A stretch of DNA of 64,000 bases from Hygrocybe punicea (lineage: Eukaryota > Basidiomycota > Agaricomycetes > Agaricales > Hygrophoraceae): contig OY744462.1 of assembly GCA_963556145.1 (NCBI GenBank), positions 2,294,001 to 2,358,000 on the forward strand, written 5' to 3'. The notes below the pieces were generated by a model that saw only the letters and a program-made list of their open reading frames with translations, was not told the DNA's origin and searched no databases. Position numbers and translations under genes: made by a program. This document shows, one piece after another, positions 35,191 to 47,479 of this stretch (within the stretch, counting starts at the first letter, position 1; every line of letters starts with the position of its first letter).

Positions 35191-35700
35191 CACAAGCATC
35201 CATCATTTGCACATGCACATTTTTCCACTCCAGTGGCACAAAGATGGTATTTTTGTTTCCTGAATAATTGTAAGAACCTCTCAATATGTAAAGATATATA
35301 CACAAGACAAATCTGGATTTCTTCTACAACCATAGCAAGGTGCCTCTGATATTCCAATTCACCTGTCATGAACTGATGCTCATCACTCAACCAAACATCC
35401 TTTTCAGATTTAGGAATAACATGATCTCACTTGAAGTTGCCATCTGCAACAATTTTTGAATAGTATACCTATCTATTCCATATTATGACAATGTGAACAT
35501 CTCACATGAACAGATAAAATGACATATGGTGTCTTTGAGCAGTTTATTTCATCCTCTGACACATTTATACCAGGTTGAGGACAACTTGGATGAAAAACTG
35601 CAAGACCACCATCTTTGCAGTCAATGGTAGGGTCATGTGCCAAGCCAGCATGTTTCATATCAAGTAAGTTTCTCCACAAAAACCATAGATGTTCTTCCAG
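35181..35700 (-). pseudogene. KDZ (Kyakuja-Dileera-Zisupton) transposase fragment
   Basis: Minus-strand frames give WRNLLDMKHAGLAHDPT, then GGLAVFHPSCPQPGINVSED, then VWLSDEHQFMTGELEYQRHL and LCATGVEKCACANDGCLWPG. This order (WRNL..KRAGR.HD, CP.CP.PG.N, D.HG.MV, ATG...CACA.HGC) is the Cys-rich N-terminal part of basidiomycete KDZ transposases, as I know the family. The pieces are in different frames with stops between them and the catalytic core is absent, so it is a relic. The 45-bp minisatellite abuts its downstream end. Confidence 0.65.
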
Positions 35701-36144
35701 CTGGAAACATGTTATCCATGTCTTCTTCCAGCATTACACAGTCAGCTTCATCAGGCTAGACATCTTCATTCTCTACATCCTCTCAGGATTGTGATGTTTT
35801 GTGTTGAAGGCACAGATTTCTATCATGTCCAAGATTAATCATGAGTTCCAACCCTCCCAGATCATGCTAGCATGATCAAAAATTGACCTGTCTAATATTG
35901 AATTTTATGAAAGGGGTTGTATTGGTGTACCTGAAGACAACAATCTTTGTAAAGCCCTTATTGACTAAGCCAACAATCAATACATCTATACAGTCCTGAA
36001 CACTGCTGACAGTTGATGCATGAGCTGTTTACTGGTTGAGATTCTATCTCCACTAGTTTGGCCAAGTAGGTTGGTTGATGTTTGTTGTTCCTCCATTCTT
36101 GAAAATAATCATTCTGACTCTGTTATTTTGATATTCAATAGACA
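35701..36144. other. No clear gene; possible upstream remnant of the KDZ relic
   Basis: Scattered short minus-strand frames only; no motif I can name. Confidence 0.35.
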
Positions 36145-36918
36145 TTAATTTGAAAATGTAACAGAAATTGAATATACGTTTTCTTTTGATGTTTGTGAAA
36201 CTTGAGATTCTTCTGGCTCTTCTACTGGTATATATATCTCCTCCGTAATAATTGGCTGTGATTCTTCTCTTTTATAATGCAGAGAGGAGAATCTAGGTGT
36301 CTTTTTGGCTAATATTTTGACTTCACCTCTGGAAGTGATTTTTTGACTCATACTGTCTCAACCATAGTTCTTTGAACTGGTTTTGGTGATAGTCATTGAT
36401 TAAGATTCAAACAAACCAATAAACAATAAACAAAGAACACAAATTACATAATCATATTTCTGATGATCATATGACCATAATATGATGAATTCAGAAATCT
36501 AGGACTTGCAGAACATGTGATAAAATTGTCCCTGTAAACAAACCTTGGGCACTGGCAATAGGCACAGCAAAATACTTCACCACCATTGCCACAAGAGCAA
36601 CACTACTGGGAAAGGTAATTAGTACGGGAAGCAATGGAAATGACTGCCTACAATATTTGATGGCTCTTTATCTTGCAGTGGGAAGGGCTGCACTGGCAGA
36701 GTGGGAACAGCTTGGTTATCATCTGAAAGGAAACTCAAGTCTGACTCGGACATTTTGACATCCAAGTCATCGTCAAGGTCCTTCGCAAGTTGAAATTGAG
36801 GTGCTGGTGAACCTGTTTTCTTGCTAGTAATAATGGCTGTAGTGATAGGCATCATAGACAGAGTCAGAAAGTGAGGGAGGGAGAAGTGAATTTGGAGTTG
36901 GAGAACAATTAATGACAA
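36145..36918 (-). pseudogene. Two short hypothetical coding fragments
   Basis: One frame begins with ATG (MSQKITSRGEVKILAKKTPR) at 36351 and is rich in Glu and Ser. The other (near 36918-36619) contains KKTGSPAPQFQLAKDLDDDL. Both look like a basic N-terminus followed by acidic low complexity, as in the genes at 48280 and 62337, but no further domain is present. Neither was recognised. Confidence 0.3.
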
Positions 36919-37045
36919 GTTTGCAATGCCTCCACCTGAATTTCAAGTACTCCAACTCTTATTCATAATGATTCATTCTCCTTCACCTCCACCTTTCTAG
37001 TCATAAGTCATCATTATATTAAATCCTTTTTTGTACTTTATTGTG

Positions 37046-37759
37046 ATTTGCAAAACTAATAACATTTTGAAAACATATCTATCTAAACAAATGAGGTCAA
37101 CTTTGTCAAGATTTGAGTATATTTCAAGAACTACTGGGTGGATTAGGATGGTTTTAGAGGAAAACTTTATCTATTCTCTGAGGGCTATACAATCATGTCA
37201 TGACAGCTAAGAAAAATAGGATGTGTGTAGAGATATATGCAACAAAGTGACTGAGACTTATATGGTGCATGGCTCAGTGAATACAGCTTGAATTAGCATG
37301 ATTGTATAAGATGTTTCTCACTTCAGGGGGAATAAGCATAGATACCAGCATTTTTGATAATTGCAGATCCTAAATCAATAATCATGTATTTGTGTAAAGA
37401 TTATATCTCACACATTTATTTACCAATAAACTATGGTGGCAAGAATGCCAGTATGCAAACCTGTTCTTCTTATAGTAACAAACATTTTACTGCCTACAAT
37501 CATGTTAATCTGACCAGTATTCACTGAGCTATGCACTGTGCAAGTGTAAGCTACTATTTTGCATATAACTCTGCACATAACCCAATTTCCTCGGATGTAA
37601 TAGAATCGTTGTGTAGCCCTCAGAGAATAGAAAAGGTTTGCCACTAAAACTCTCCTAATCCACCCAGTAGTTCCTGAGAAGTACTCAAATCTTTACTGTC
37701 AAGAAAAGTTGACCCTCATTTGTTTGGATAGATTTGTAAATGTCATTAGTTTTGCAAAT
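37046..37759. mobile_element. Inverted-repeat element (MITE-like), about 714 bp
   Basis: Left and right ends (ATTTGCAAAACTAAT) are reverse complements and continue as about 150-bp diverged inverted repeats (shared blocks AACTACTGGGTGGATTAGGA and TATTCTCTGAGGGCTA). No coding capacity. No target duplication was established. Confidence 0.7.
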
Positions 37760-37799
37760 GGCGGCCAAACAGAATATTAATGTGACTGAGCCACAACAA

Positions 37800-38520
37800 G
37801 GTATGAATTTCGTTTTGTGCTAACTCTCACCCAGTTCTGATGCGATGACAACCAACAATGACACCCATGCCCAAAACCACAACAGGGCCGCTGGACCAAG
37901 GACGATGGCTCCACCGATGCCCAAAAGCACGCCCAACAGGGCCGCCAACACCCAACAACAACGATGGCCCATGACGGCCAACGCCCAACAAGTACGACAA
38001 CAGCCCCAGCAATGCCAAACAGGGCCGCCAACGACCAGGGCAAGCCCACTAATGCCCAAGCCCACACCAACAGGGCTGCCAACAATGACAGCCACCCCAC
38101 CAACGTCCAACGCTGCATCCAACACCACCAATGCCCAATGAAGACGACAATGGCCTCGCCAACGTCAACAGGGCCACCAATGACGATGATGGCCCCACCA
38201 CGCCCAACAGGGCCACCAACAATGACGGCCACCCCACTAACGCCCAACCCCACACTGACAGGGCCACCAACGACAACGGCCCCATCAACGCAATATCCAC
38301 GCCCAGCAGGGCCCACCAACATCTCACAAAACATGCTGCCGCATCAATTGATGCATGTGCCAGCTTTGCAAGGTATGTAGGGTATCTGACTGTGTGTGGG
38401 CCCCACTCACATCCAACTATTCACAATCATGATGGCACCACCAAATACCAAACACCCAGCCCAATGGAGATGGCTGACATCTCATGTAACAGTGGAGCTA
38501 ATATATAATTTCTCAAGCTC
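37800..38520. mobile_element. Decayed trinucleotide-bearing element
   Basis: A GCCAACA/CCACCAACG-rich stretch (37850-38330) is followed by the palindrome GCATCAATTGATGC at 38341-38354 and GTGCCAGCTTTGCAAGG. This mirrors the TATCAATTGATA ... TTCGCGAGG order in the intact copies. Ends were not found. Confidence 0.4.
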
Positions 38521-38821
38521 AAACACATGCCTCAAATTTGATTAGTTAGAATAAAACTATAACTACATTATGTATAGAACCATTGAAGTCACCCACCCTG
38601 GACCCATGCCCAAGGAATAGTGGAGAGGCCACCCCCCCCACTGGTGACAGTCAAGGCTAGAATTGAATGCTCACAACCATCCAGAGGCTGCACCCAAACC
38701 AGGACTTCGGTGCCCTGGCATCAAGCAGAGAAATTCGGCTCTCTCTGCCAGGGTGAGTGGACTGGAAGTCGAAGAGCACTGGAGGCCAAACACGAAGGTT
38801 TTGGGGTTTTTAATTGAAACT

Positions 38822-38926
38822 GAACAATCACATGATCTTAAACATGTGATTTTTGACGTGGCTAATTCCCAATCACATGACCTTAAACATGTGATTTTTG
38901 ATGTGGGAATTAGCCATGTCACTTAT
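38822..38926. repeat. Direct duplication of about 45 bp
   Basis: Two copies of an AATCACATGA..TTAAACATGTGATTTTTGA unit, each itself partly palindromic (CACATG ... CATGTG). Confidence 0.8.
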
Positions 38927-39051
38927 GAGCTTACTCCAAGTCTGAGTTACTACACTAGCAATCTTGCACAAACTCTGTTTCAACTTTCTGAAGGTCATTC
39001 AAGCCTATCTGATCTCCCTGATCTCTCTTACCCACTCTTACCCTCTAATCT

Positions 39052-40374
39052 ACCATGTTGACCCAACAACGTGGTTGCGGCCCTTTTGAGCGCCCCAGCC
39101 CCAGGCCGTGCACACCTTATTCGACCCCCACTGTTCATCACTTTCGGACCCAGGAAGATCCCCCAAGCCATCATTTGGCATTCTATTGCCCCACCCTGCC
39201 CCACATCATCTCAAAAGTGCCACTTCTGATGCCCAACGACCTCCCACGTCCTGCCATGTCATCGTTTTTGACCCACACTTTTCATGTATCCCATCCCCAA
39301 CCCACCTTCATGTGACCCTCTTACCCACGTTCGGCACCTGTGAGCCCCCCAATACCCTCCAACACCCTGAACGCGAGCCGTTCCCGCCGTTTTTGGACCC
39401 CAATGCCGCCTCGCATCACCACCTGTGATCGCCTCACGCATTTACGTTCACTGGGAACCGTGCCTCGTTCCCAGCCCCTGTGACCCCCGCTGCCTTGCTC
39501 AGTTCACTAGAGCCCATACCGCTTTCCGTCACCCCAGACGAGCCCCACCCGCTGTTTTTTTTTAGGCTCTCCAATTGCATGCTGCATCACTGGGATGTGC
39601 CCCGCTTTCCAGCATGAATGGCCATGCACCCGCATGCGTAGCTGCAGCCCATGCCCCTGATGGCATAAAGCACCCCACCGACCCGCCGACCCACTTTCCA
39701 GGCCTCACCGCCCTTCGCCGCGCCATATAACTCGTGGCCCCTGCGTTTCACATCCCCAGCCCTTGCAGCTTCGCGAGGCTCCCTGCAGTCTTGCAATCAC
39801 TTCCCAGAGCCCACGCAAAGAGATCTCTCGATGCCGGCACCCGCTCTAGCGCCCTAGTACATATTCTTTTTTGGTTCCCTTAGTCTCTGTTTTCTCAGCT
39901 TCCCACTGCTTTCCTTTTGCTTCATCCCACTTGAACATTGTCTCTGCACTGCCCCACGACACCATTCCATATCTATCTACCTGTGCGCAAACCACCCAGC
40001 TTATTCACAGATCACGAGAACTTGCACCCTGCACTGGGATTTGTTTTGGAGAACAATATTGTCCCGCTTCACAATATAAGGCCTCGACTGCGACTTGGGG
40101 CATTCTGAGGGACTGGGAGTTGTGATTTGGAGATTGCTTTTGGTCAGTTCTGTTTGGTTTTTGTTTCTGTTGCTAGCTGTTGGCGACGAGGGTGTCGCCA
40201 TGAGGAGGAGGGGCACTTGTAGTAGTTGGGCCTGGGCTGTCACGTGACCCAGTTCCCACGGTTCACTTAGTCAGTAGGCTTCCTGATGTAGTAGACAGTC
40301 TCATCCTTGGATATCGACACAGTTCCACTTGATTCCTGCATGAGCACCTGGAGAGGTCTCTCGGGACCTCTCCA
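39052..40374 (+). mobile_element. TRIM/LARD element, copy 3, 5'-truncated
   Basis: From about 39052 (GTTGACCCAACAACG) the sequence follows the interior of the copy at 55341-57018 up to the purine tract GAGGAGGAGGGG at about 40202-40213. A 157-bp 3' LTR (40218-40374) follows. No 5' LTR was found. No encoded protein; the Pro/His-rich open frames are composition effects. Confidence 0.7.
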
Positions 40375-40957
40375 CTGGCAACAAACCCCACAGAAAGGGA
40401 ATAAAACAACACGATGAAATGTTCCAACACACGACTGCGTGCCCACCTGGCCCCACAAAATGATACGCCGATGCGTCTACGCAAACGGAGCCCATGGAAA
40501 CACCTCCATCAGCATACCACGACAATATCCCTGCCCCAAAAATCCAAGCCATCCCCGTGTTCAACATTCCCCATCAAAACCATATCTGGCGCGACACCTG
40601 CCCCACCCATGTCCATATTTGGTGACTGAAGAGCATCCCTACCCTCACCTACCCCCGAGCGCAAAATCCATGGTCCACACTTCGCTACCGTCACCGCCAT
40701 GTCCACCCTCAAAACCTTCCCCCAAGATACCCCATACATAAACTCCCACCTCGTCGTCAACCATACCCAACACATTTCGACGACTCCCCATACTGAGTAC
40801 AACCCCGCCATCTTCCCACCATCCCTACATGAAACTCATCAAAAATTCTGGCTTGTGTCCATGACGTTTCTCCTGCCTTTTCCCGTCCCTCCATTTCTTT
40901 GCCATCTTTTTCTGGACAAGTTCCCATTCCCTTTGATCCCAGTCTTGGACCTCCTTT

Positions 40958-41901
40958 TAGTGTTGCTGAAGTTCAGTTCGGTCCAGTTCCGAGCATTTTT
41001 GGCGGAACCACGAACTGAACTTCGGGTCCGGTTTGGCGCATGGCCAAACCTGGACCCGGACGGCATTGAACCATCTCGCCGCATTCGGTCTGAACCCAGA
41101 CCAAGGTTGGCTCACCCTGTGAGCTCCATTCTCCTTGTGAATGGCAGGCATGTATCAATTGATATGGCGCTACACTTCGCGAGGTAGTTGGGCTGCAGGG
41201 GAGCCGTCCAGTGCTGCTGCTGCTGTCGCATTGCTGCTGTTGCTGTGGCCGTTGGTGTTGCTGCTGCTGCTGCTGCCGTCGCCGTTGCTGCTGCCACTGC
41301 TGCCACTGCTGTCGTGGCCATTGCTGCTGCCGCTGCCGTTGCCATTGCCGTTGCCGTTGCCACTGCTGCTGCTGCTGGCCGTCGTGGTTGTCATTGCCGT
41401 TGTTGTTGCCGCCGCTGGTGGTGGTGGTGGTGGTGTTGCAGCTGTCGTGCATCCGTTGGCATTGGGTTGGCATTGGCATCCATCTTGTGCCAAGATGGGT
41501 GTGGCCACGACATGGTCGCTGTCGAGTTCCCTGTCACAAATGACATTAGTAAAGTTAAGAAAAGCTTGAAACTGACCTTCGCGTTGAGTGTTGATGTTGT
41601 GTTGCATGTTGATGTTGTGTTGCGTGAAAGCTACACGGTCACGGCCAGTCACATGATACCATTTAACACGAAATAGTAAGTAAAGAAATACGAAAAACAA
41701 ATGAAATAAATACTGTAAAAATAGCTGCGTTCGCGGTTTGGACGTGGTTTGGAGCCGTTCAGGAAATCCGGCGGGCCTTGAAACCTGGAACTGAACCCAC
41801 GGTCCGGTTCAGCACTTGGCTGAACTTAGACTGAACTTAGGGTTCGGTTCGGGGTTTGAACCGGGTTCGGCTAGGTTCGGAACCGAACTACAGCAACACT
41901 A
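40958..41901 (-). mobile_element. hAT-type non-autonomous element, copy 2
   Basis: 944 bp, ends TAGTGTTGCTGAAGTTC and GAACTACAGCAACACTA, with an exact 8-bp target duplication CCTCCTTT at 40950-40957 and 41902-41909. It is inverted relative to copy 1. It has the same parts: GGTTC/GAACC subterminal motifs, TATCAATTGATA near 41152-41165, a CTG/CAG triplet core (about 41207-41370), and a moderately conserved end segment. Confidence 0.92.
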
Positions 41902-42214
41902 CCTCCTTTGCTAGACCCCAGTGGAGTAGACTAGTTCCTTTTCCAGTCCATTTCCCTCTTTCCTTCCTCTTTCTTTTTTTTTGTCTTTTCAGGTCTTCGA
42001 TAGCAATGAGGATGTCGCTATGAGAAAGGGCGGCACTTGGAGTGGTAGTGAGTGTCTAGTCACGTGATGAGGTTCCCACAGATTGTTGTAGATAGTTCCC
42101 TGTTTGGTAGTAGTTCCCAATCAAGTCTTCCTCACCAGCTCTTCAGCCAGTAGACGCAGTCATTTTGGTTAACCCAATCGCAGATATAGTTGCAAAAGGT
42201 AGGTACACATAGCA

Positions 42215-43140
42215 CAGTTGCTTGCTGGGGGGGTAGGTTAACCCAAAAGACAGCTCTTGCTGGGGAAATGTGGTGTGGTAGGTTGACCCAGGTACAGCTC
42301 TTGCTGGTCAAGGGCAGCTGGGTGGGTCAACCCGGTGTCAGCACTGCCATGGGGTAGGTTAACCCGGGGCAGCTATTCCAGGATGGTTCAGTTGACCCAG
42401 GCCCAGCTGTTTAAGCAATGTGGGTTGACCTGACTTCAGCTATTGCTGCAGCACTGGGTTGACCCTGGACCAGCTCTTGCTGCAGGCTAGGGTTGACCTG
42501 GGTCCAGCTGTTGCTGCAGAACTGGGTTGACACAGGCCCACCACTTGCTGCAGGATAGGGTGACTGGGGTCCAGCTATTGCTGCAGCACTGGGTTGACCA
42601 GGGTCCAGCTATTGATGCAGCACTGGGTTGACCCAGGTCCAGATGTTGCTGTATAACTGGGTTGACCACGATCCAGCACTTGCTGCGGGGTCAGGTTGAC
42701 CCGGATCCAGATATTGCTGCAGCACTGGGTTGACCGGGTTCCAGATATTGCTGTAGCACTGGGTTGACCGGGTTGCAGATATTGCTGTAGCAGTGGGTTG
42801 ACCCAGGTCCAGCACTTGCTGTGGGGTCAGGTTGACCCAGATCCAGATATTGCTGCAGCACTGGGTTGACCTGAATCCAGCTCTTGCTGCAGGCTTGGGT
42901 CCACTTGGGCCCAGCTATAGCTGCACCAGTCCAGCACTTCCTTTAGGGTGGGTTCAGCCCATCCTGTATCATTGCATTCATTGCAGACCCACTCATGTAA
43001 CAGGATTGGGTTCAGGAGGGTCCAGCTATTGCTCCAGCATTGGGTTGACATGGCCCTGCCCTTGCTGCAGAATTGGGTTGACCCTGGCCCAGCTCTCAAT
43101 GCAGGATTGGGTTAACCAGGGTCTACCGCTTGCTGCAATG
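42215..43140. repeat. 34-bp minisatellite, left arm
   Basis: Units follow GGGTTGACCCAGGTCCAG + CTATTGCTGCAGCACT with many variants. Mirrored at 46554-47479 in the right arm. Confidence 0.85.
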
Positions 43141-44200
43141 TGGGCCCATGTTGGTCCACCAGATTGAGCCACATCCCACTTTGTCTGCATGTATTGCATG
43201 TTGACAACATTGACAGAGCTCACAACAGCTCAAGCCAATATTTATTCAGAAACTGCCATATATATAAAGCAATCAAAATGTTTCAATCTGTACTTCAAGT
43301 AAATGTACCATGTCATATAATTTGAATGCACTTATTAAAAGCACAGGGAATAGCAAAATTACACAATTATTATTTTGACAATGCACAATATCTTACTTTT
43401 ACTATCAGCTATCAGCCATTACAGGAGCTACTTATCCCCAATGACAATCTTTGGCAAAATCAGAAATTACCCCACTTGGAATATTGTGCTTTTATATTTC
43501 ATATTGCTCAATTCTCTATTGGAATCAACCTCACTATTACTTAAAGTAGACACATAAATTTAATGATTATTAAAATACATAATTAAATAGTAAAGGGCAG
43601 GAGGCAGGTGAGAGGAAGGTGTGGTGGGTGTGGAGTGGGAGGAAGGGTGTGGGTGTGGGAGGAAGGTGGGTGTGGGAGTGGAGGAAGGTGGGTGTGGGAG
43701 AAGGGTGTGGGAGTGGGAGAAGTCGGAATGTGGGAAGGCAGCAGGGAAGGGCAGCAGGGAGAGGGGGAGAGGGAGAGGGAGGAGAGTGGGATGTACATAC
43801 CTGTTGCGTTCCCCTCATCCTCGTCGTCTTCGTCTATGTCTCCGCCATCCTCGTCCCCGTCGTTCCTGTCCCCGTCGTCCCCATTGTCCCCGTCCCCGCA
43901 TTCCCGTTCCCGTTCCCCTCGTTCCCCTTGTCCTCGTCATCGTCCTCATCCTCATTGTCATTGTCTTCGTCGTCCTCGTCATCCCCCGTAGTCCTCGTCA
44001 TCCGCTGGATTGTCGTCATTGTCGTCGTCGTCTCCATCGTCCTGTCGTCCTCTCGCTGGCCGTCTCTGTCCCCGTCATCGTCCTCGACGTCCCCTGGATG
44101 GTCGTCGTCGTCTCCGTCGTCCTATCGTCTCTTCGCTGGCCGTCTCCATCCCCGTCGTCTTCCCCTGGCTGGCCGTATGTGCCCTCATCACCTTTGTCCT

Positions 44201-45493
44201 TGTCGTTGCCTGCCATCCGTCGTTTTGGCCCTTCAGTTGGGCGTTGAGGTGATGTGGCGTGGGCATGCGTGTTGCGGTCCATTCCCGGTGCGGCAGTGAG
44301 AAAGTTCTACATAAAAACAACAATATTAGTTAGCATAGTAAGAGATAAGAAATCTACTTACCTTCTACTTCATTTTGCTGCTGTTGCTGTTCTCGTGGAC
44401 GCAGTGTGGAGTATGTGATGATTGAACCCCACGCCGGAGGTTGCCAATTGCCTGAACGGGTGCGAGTTGCCTTATATGTAACCATGATCTGACTTTTCTC
44501 AATGTTACTGCATAGAGCACAACAACTTTGTAACACATTTAAGACCATGTGGGGATAGAATTAGCCTATAACTACCTCCTACCCAAATTCTGTATTTTAT
44601 TGTGACCTACATAGAGAGATATTCATGATTCATTGATACCTCCCTGCCAATTTCAGACCGTTAAAGTGCAACTTTACCAATATTGCTCTAAAAAATATGA
44701 GAATAATTTTGAAACTACTATGTAAAGTATCCACTGTATTCATAATCAGTGCCTGGCACTTGGTGGTCCCAGGAATGTATTGTAGCCAAGAAAATTTTGA
44801 TGGGTTCAAAGTAAAGCAGCTTGTTTGGACAGCTAGTTTTGACTTCGGTTGAGGTGTGGCCCAGCCACAATGCACAATTCTGTGCATTTGCTGGCTGCAA
44901 CATAGGTCCTGGTCCACCAACAATCAGGCACTTATGTGTACCACAATGAGTACTTATTCAAGTACTTCTTAGATTAATTTCAGATTTTTCAGACAAAGTT
45001 AGATCATTAAGGGGCCAATTCTGGCAGAGAAATGGAATAAATTGTGAATAACTCTTTATGCAGGCCTGAATAAAATACAAAATTTGACATGAGAGTAGGT
45101 GTACTATATTTACATCTTTTCAGGATCTCACTTGGGGTATACATGCCTTGTTGTGCATGCAAAAGATTCAGCCATGGCAACTCGGACCCATTTGGGAAAT
45201 CAGCAACTGCCGGTTGGAGTTCCTCATTTTCAAATTGCAACAAAACAGGTGCCCGAGGTAATTTCTTTTTTAATTTTTTGTGAGTTGTATGCGAATGATT
45301 ATAATGATTGCAGCTAGACCCACAACAAACACAGTTGAACCCGAACCGCAACCAACACCAGCCCAGAAGACAACGCCATGGCCACCCCAGCAAACAGAAT
45401 GAAAATGGCCATGGAAACGAGGCCGTGAGGCCGGGTATGAGGATGTGCCAACGACTGAGACAGACGGCCGAGACAAGCACAGCAGCAATGATG
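44201..45493. other. Central unique region of the palindromic element
   Basis: Short frames only, for example a minus-strand one at 44548-44354 with a Gln run (REQQQQQNEVEGK) and a CCALC motif, and one ending at 44630. None was recognised. The right part (about 45250-45490) begins GGTAATTTC, like an intron start after ACAGGTGCCCGAG. The centre could hold remnants of a captured or native gene. Confidence 0.4.
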
Positions 45494-46553
45494 AGGACAA
45501 AGGTGATGAGGGCACATACGGCCAGCCAGGGGAAGACGACGGGGATGGAGACGGCCAGCGAAGAGACGACAGGACGACGGAGACGACGACGACCATCCAG
45601 GGGACGTCGAGGACGATGACGGGGACAGAGACGGCCAGCGAGAGGATGACAGGACGATGGAGACGACGACGACAATGACGACAATCCAGCGGATGACGAG
45701 GACTACGGGGGATGACGAGGACGACGAAGACAATGACAATGAGGATGAGGACGATGACGAGGACAAGGGGAACGAGGGGAACGGGAACGGGAATGCGGGG
45801 ACGGGGACAATGGGGACGACGGGGACAGGAACGACGGGGACGAGGATGGCGGAGACATAGACGAAGACGACGAGGATGAGGGGAACGCAACAGGTATGTA
45901 CATCCCACTCTCCTCCCTCTCCCTCTCCCCCTCTCCCTGCTGCCCTTCCCTGCTGCCTTCCCACATTCCGACTTCTCCCACTCCCACACCCTTCTCCCAC
46001 ACCCACCTTCCTCCACTCCCACACCCACCTTCCTCCCACACCCACACCCTTCCTCCCACTCCACACCCACCACACCTTCCTCTCACCTGCCTCCTGCCCT
46101 TTACTATTTAATTATGTATTTTAATAATCATTAAATTTATGTGTCTACTTTAAGTAATAGTGAGGTTGATTCCAATAGAGAATTGAGCAATATGAAATAT
46201 AAAAGCACAATATTCCAAGTGGGGTAATTTCTGATTTTGCCAAAGATTGTCATTGGGGATAAGTAGCTCCTGTAATGGCTGATAGCTGATAGTAAAAGTA
46301 AGATATTGTGCATTGTCAAAATAATAATTGTGTAATTTTGCTATTCCCTGTGCTTTTAATAAGTGCATTCAAATTATATGACATGGTACATTTACTTGAA
46401 GTACAGATTGAAACATTTTGATTGCTTTATATATATGGCAGTTTCTGAATAAATATTGGCTTGAGCTGTTGTGAGCTCTGTCAATGTTGTCAACATGCAA
46501 TACATGCAGACAAAGTGGGATGTGGCTCAATCTGGTGGACCAACATGGGCCCA

Positions 46554-47479
46554 CATTGCAGCAAGCGGTAGACCCTGGTTAACCCAATCCTGCATTGAGA
46601 GCTGGGCCAGGGTCAACCCAATTCTGCAGCAAGGGCAGGGCCATGTCAACCCAATGCTGGAGCAATAGCTGGACCCTCCTGAACCCAATCCTGTTACATG
46701 AGTGGGTCTGCAATGAATGCAATGATACAGGATGGGCTGAACCCACCCTAAAGGAAGTGCTGGACTGGTGCAGCTATAGCTGGGCCCAAGTGGACCCAAG
46801 CCTGCAGCAAGAGCTGGATTCAGGTCAACCCAGTGCTGCAGCAATATCTGGATCTGGGTCAACCTGACCCCACAGCAAGTGCTGGACCTGGGTCAACCCA
46901 CTGCTACAGCAATATCTGCAACCCGGTCAACCCAGTGCTACAGCAATATCTGGAACCCGGTCAACCCAGTGCTGCAGCAATATCTGGATCCGGGTCAACC
47001 TGACCCCGCAGCAAGTGCTGGATCGTGGTCAACCCAGTTATACAGCAACATCTGGACCTGGGTCAACCCAGTGCTGCATCAATAGCTGGACCCTGGTCAA
47101 CCCAGTGCTGCAGCAATAGCTGGACCCCAGTCACCCTATCCTGCAGCAAGTGGTGGGCCTGTGTCAACCCAGTTCTGCAGCAACAGCTGGACCCAGGTCA
47201 ACCCTAGCCTGCAGCAAGAGCTGGTCCAGGGTCAACCCAGTGCTGCAGCAATAGCTGAAGTCAGGTCAACCCACATTGCTTAAACAGCTGGGCCTGGGTC
47301 AACTGAACCATCCTGGAATAGCTGCCCCGGGTTAACCTACCCCATGGCAGTGCTGACACCGGGTTGACCCACCCAGCTGCCCTTGACCAGCAAGAGCTGT
47401 ACCTGGGTCAACCTACCACACCACATTTCCCCAGCAAGAGCTGTCTTTTGGGTTAACCTACCCCCCCAGCAAGCAACTG
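46554..47479. repeat. 34-bp minisatellite, right arm
   Basis: Exact mirror of 42215-43140. Spacers and units vary together in both arms, so the two arms descend from one sequence. Confidence 0.85.

Noticed and set aside
34796..35349. Apparent repeat proteins of about 155 residues on both strands
   Set aside because: Produced by a 45-bp minisatellite whose period is a multiple of three.
42215..43140. Regularly spaced 34-bp repeats that could suggest a CRISPR-like array
   Set aside because: Units are diverged and contiguous without unique spacers, they are mirrored in a palindromic transposon, and the genome is eukaryotic. It is a minisatellite.
43608..46086. Paired frames of 126-267 codons around 44 kb and 45.5 kb
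   Set aside because: They are mirror images in the two arms of the palindromic element with Arg/Ser/Val-rich low complexity, not two genes.
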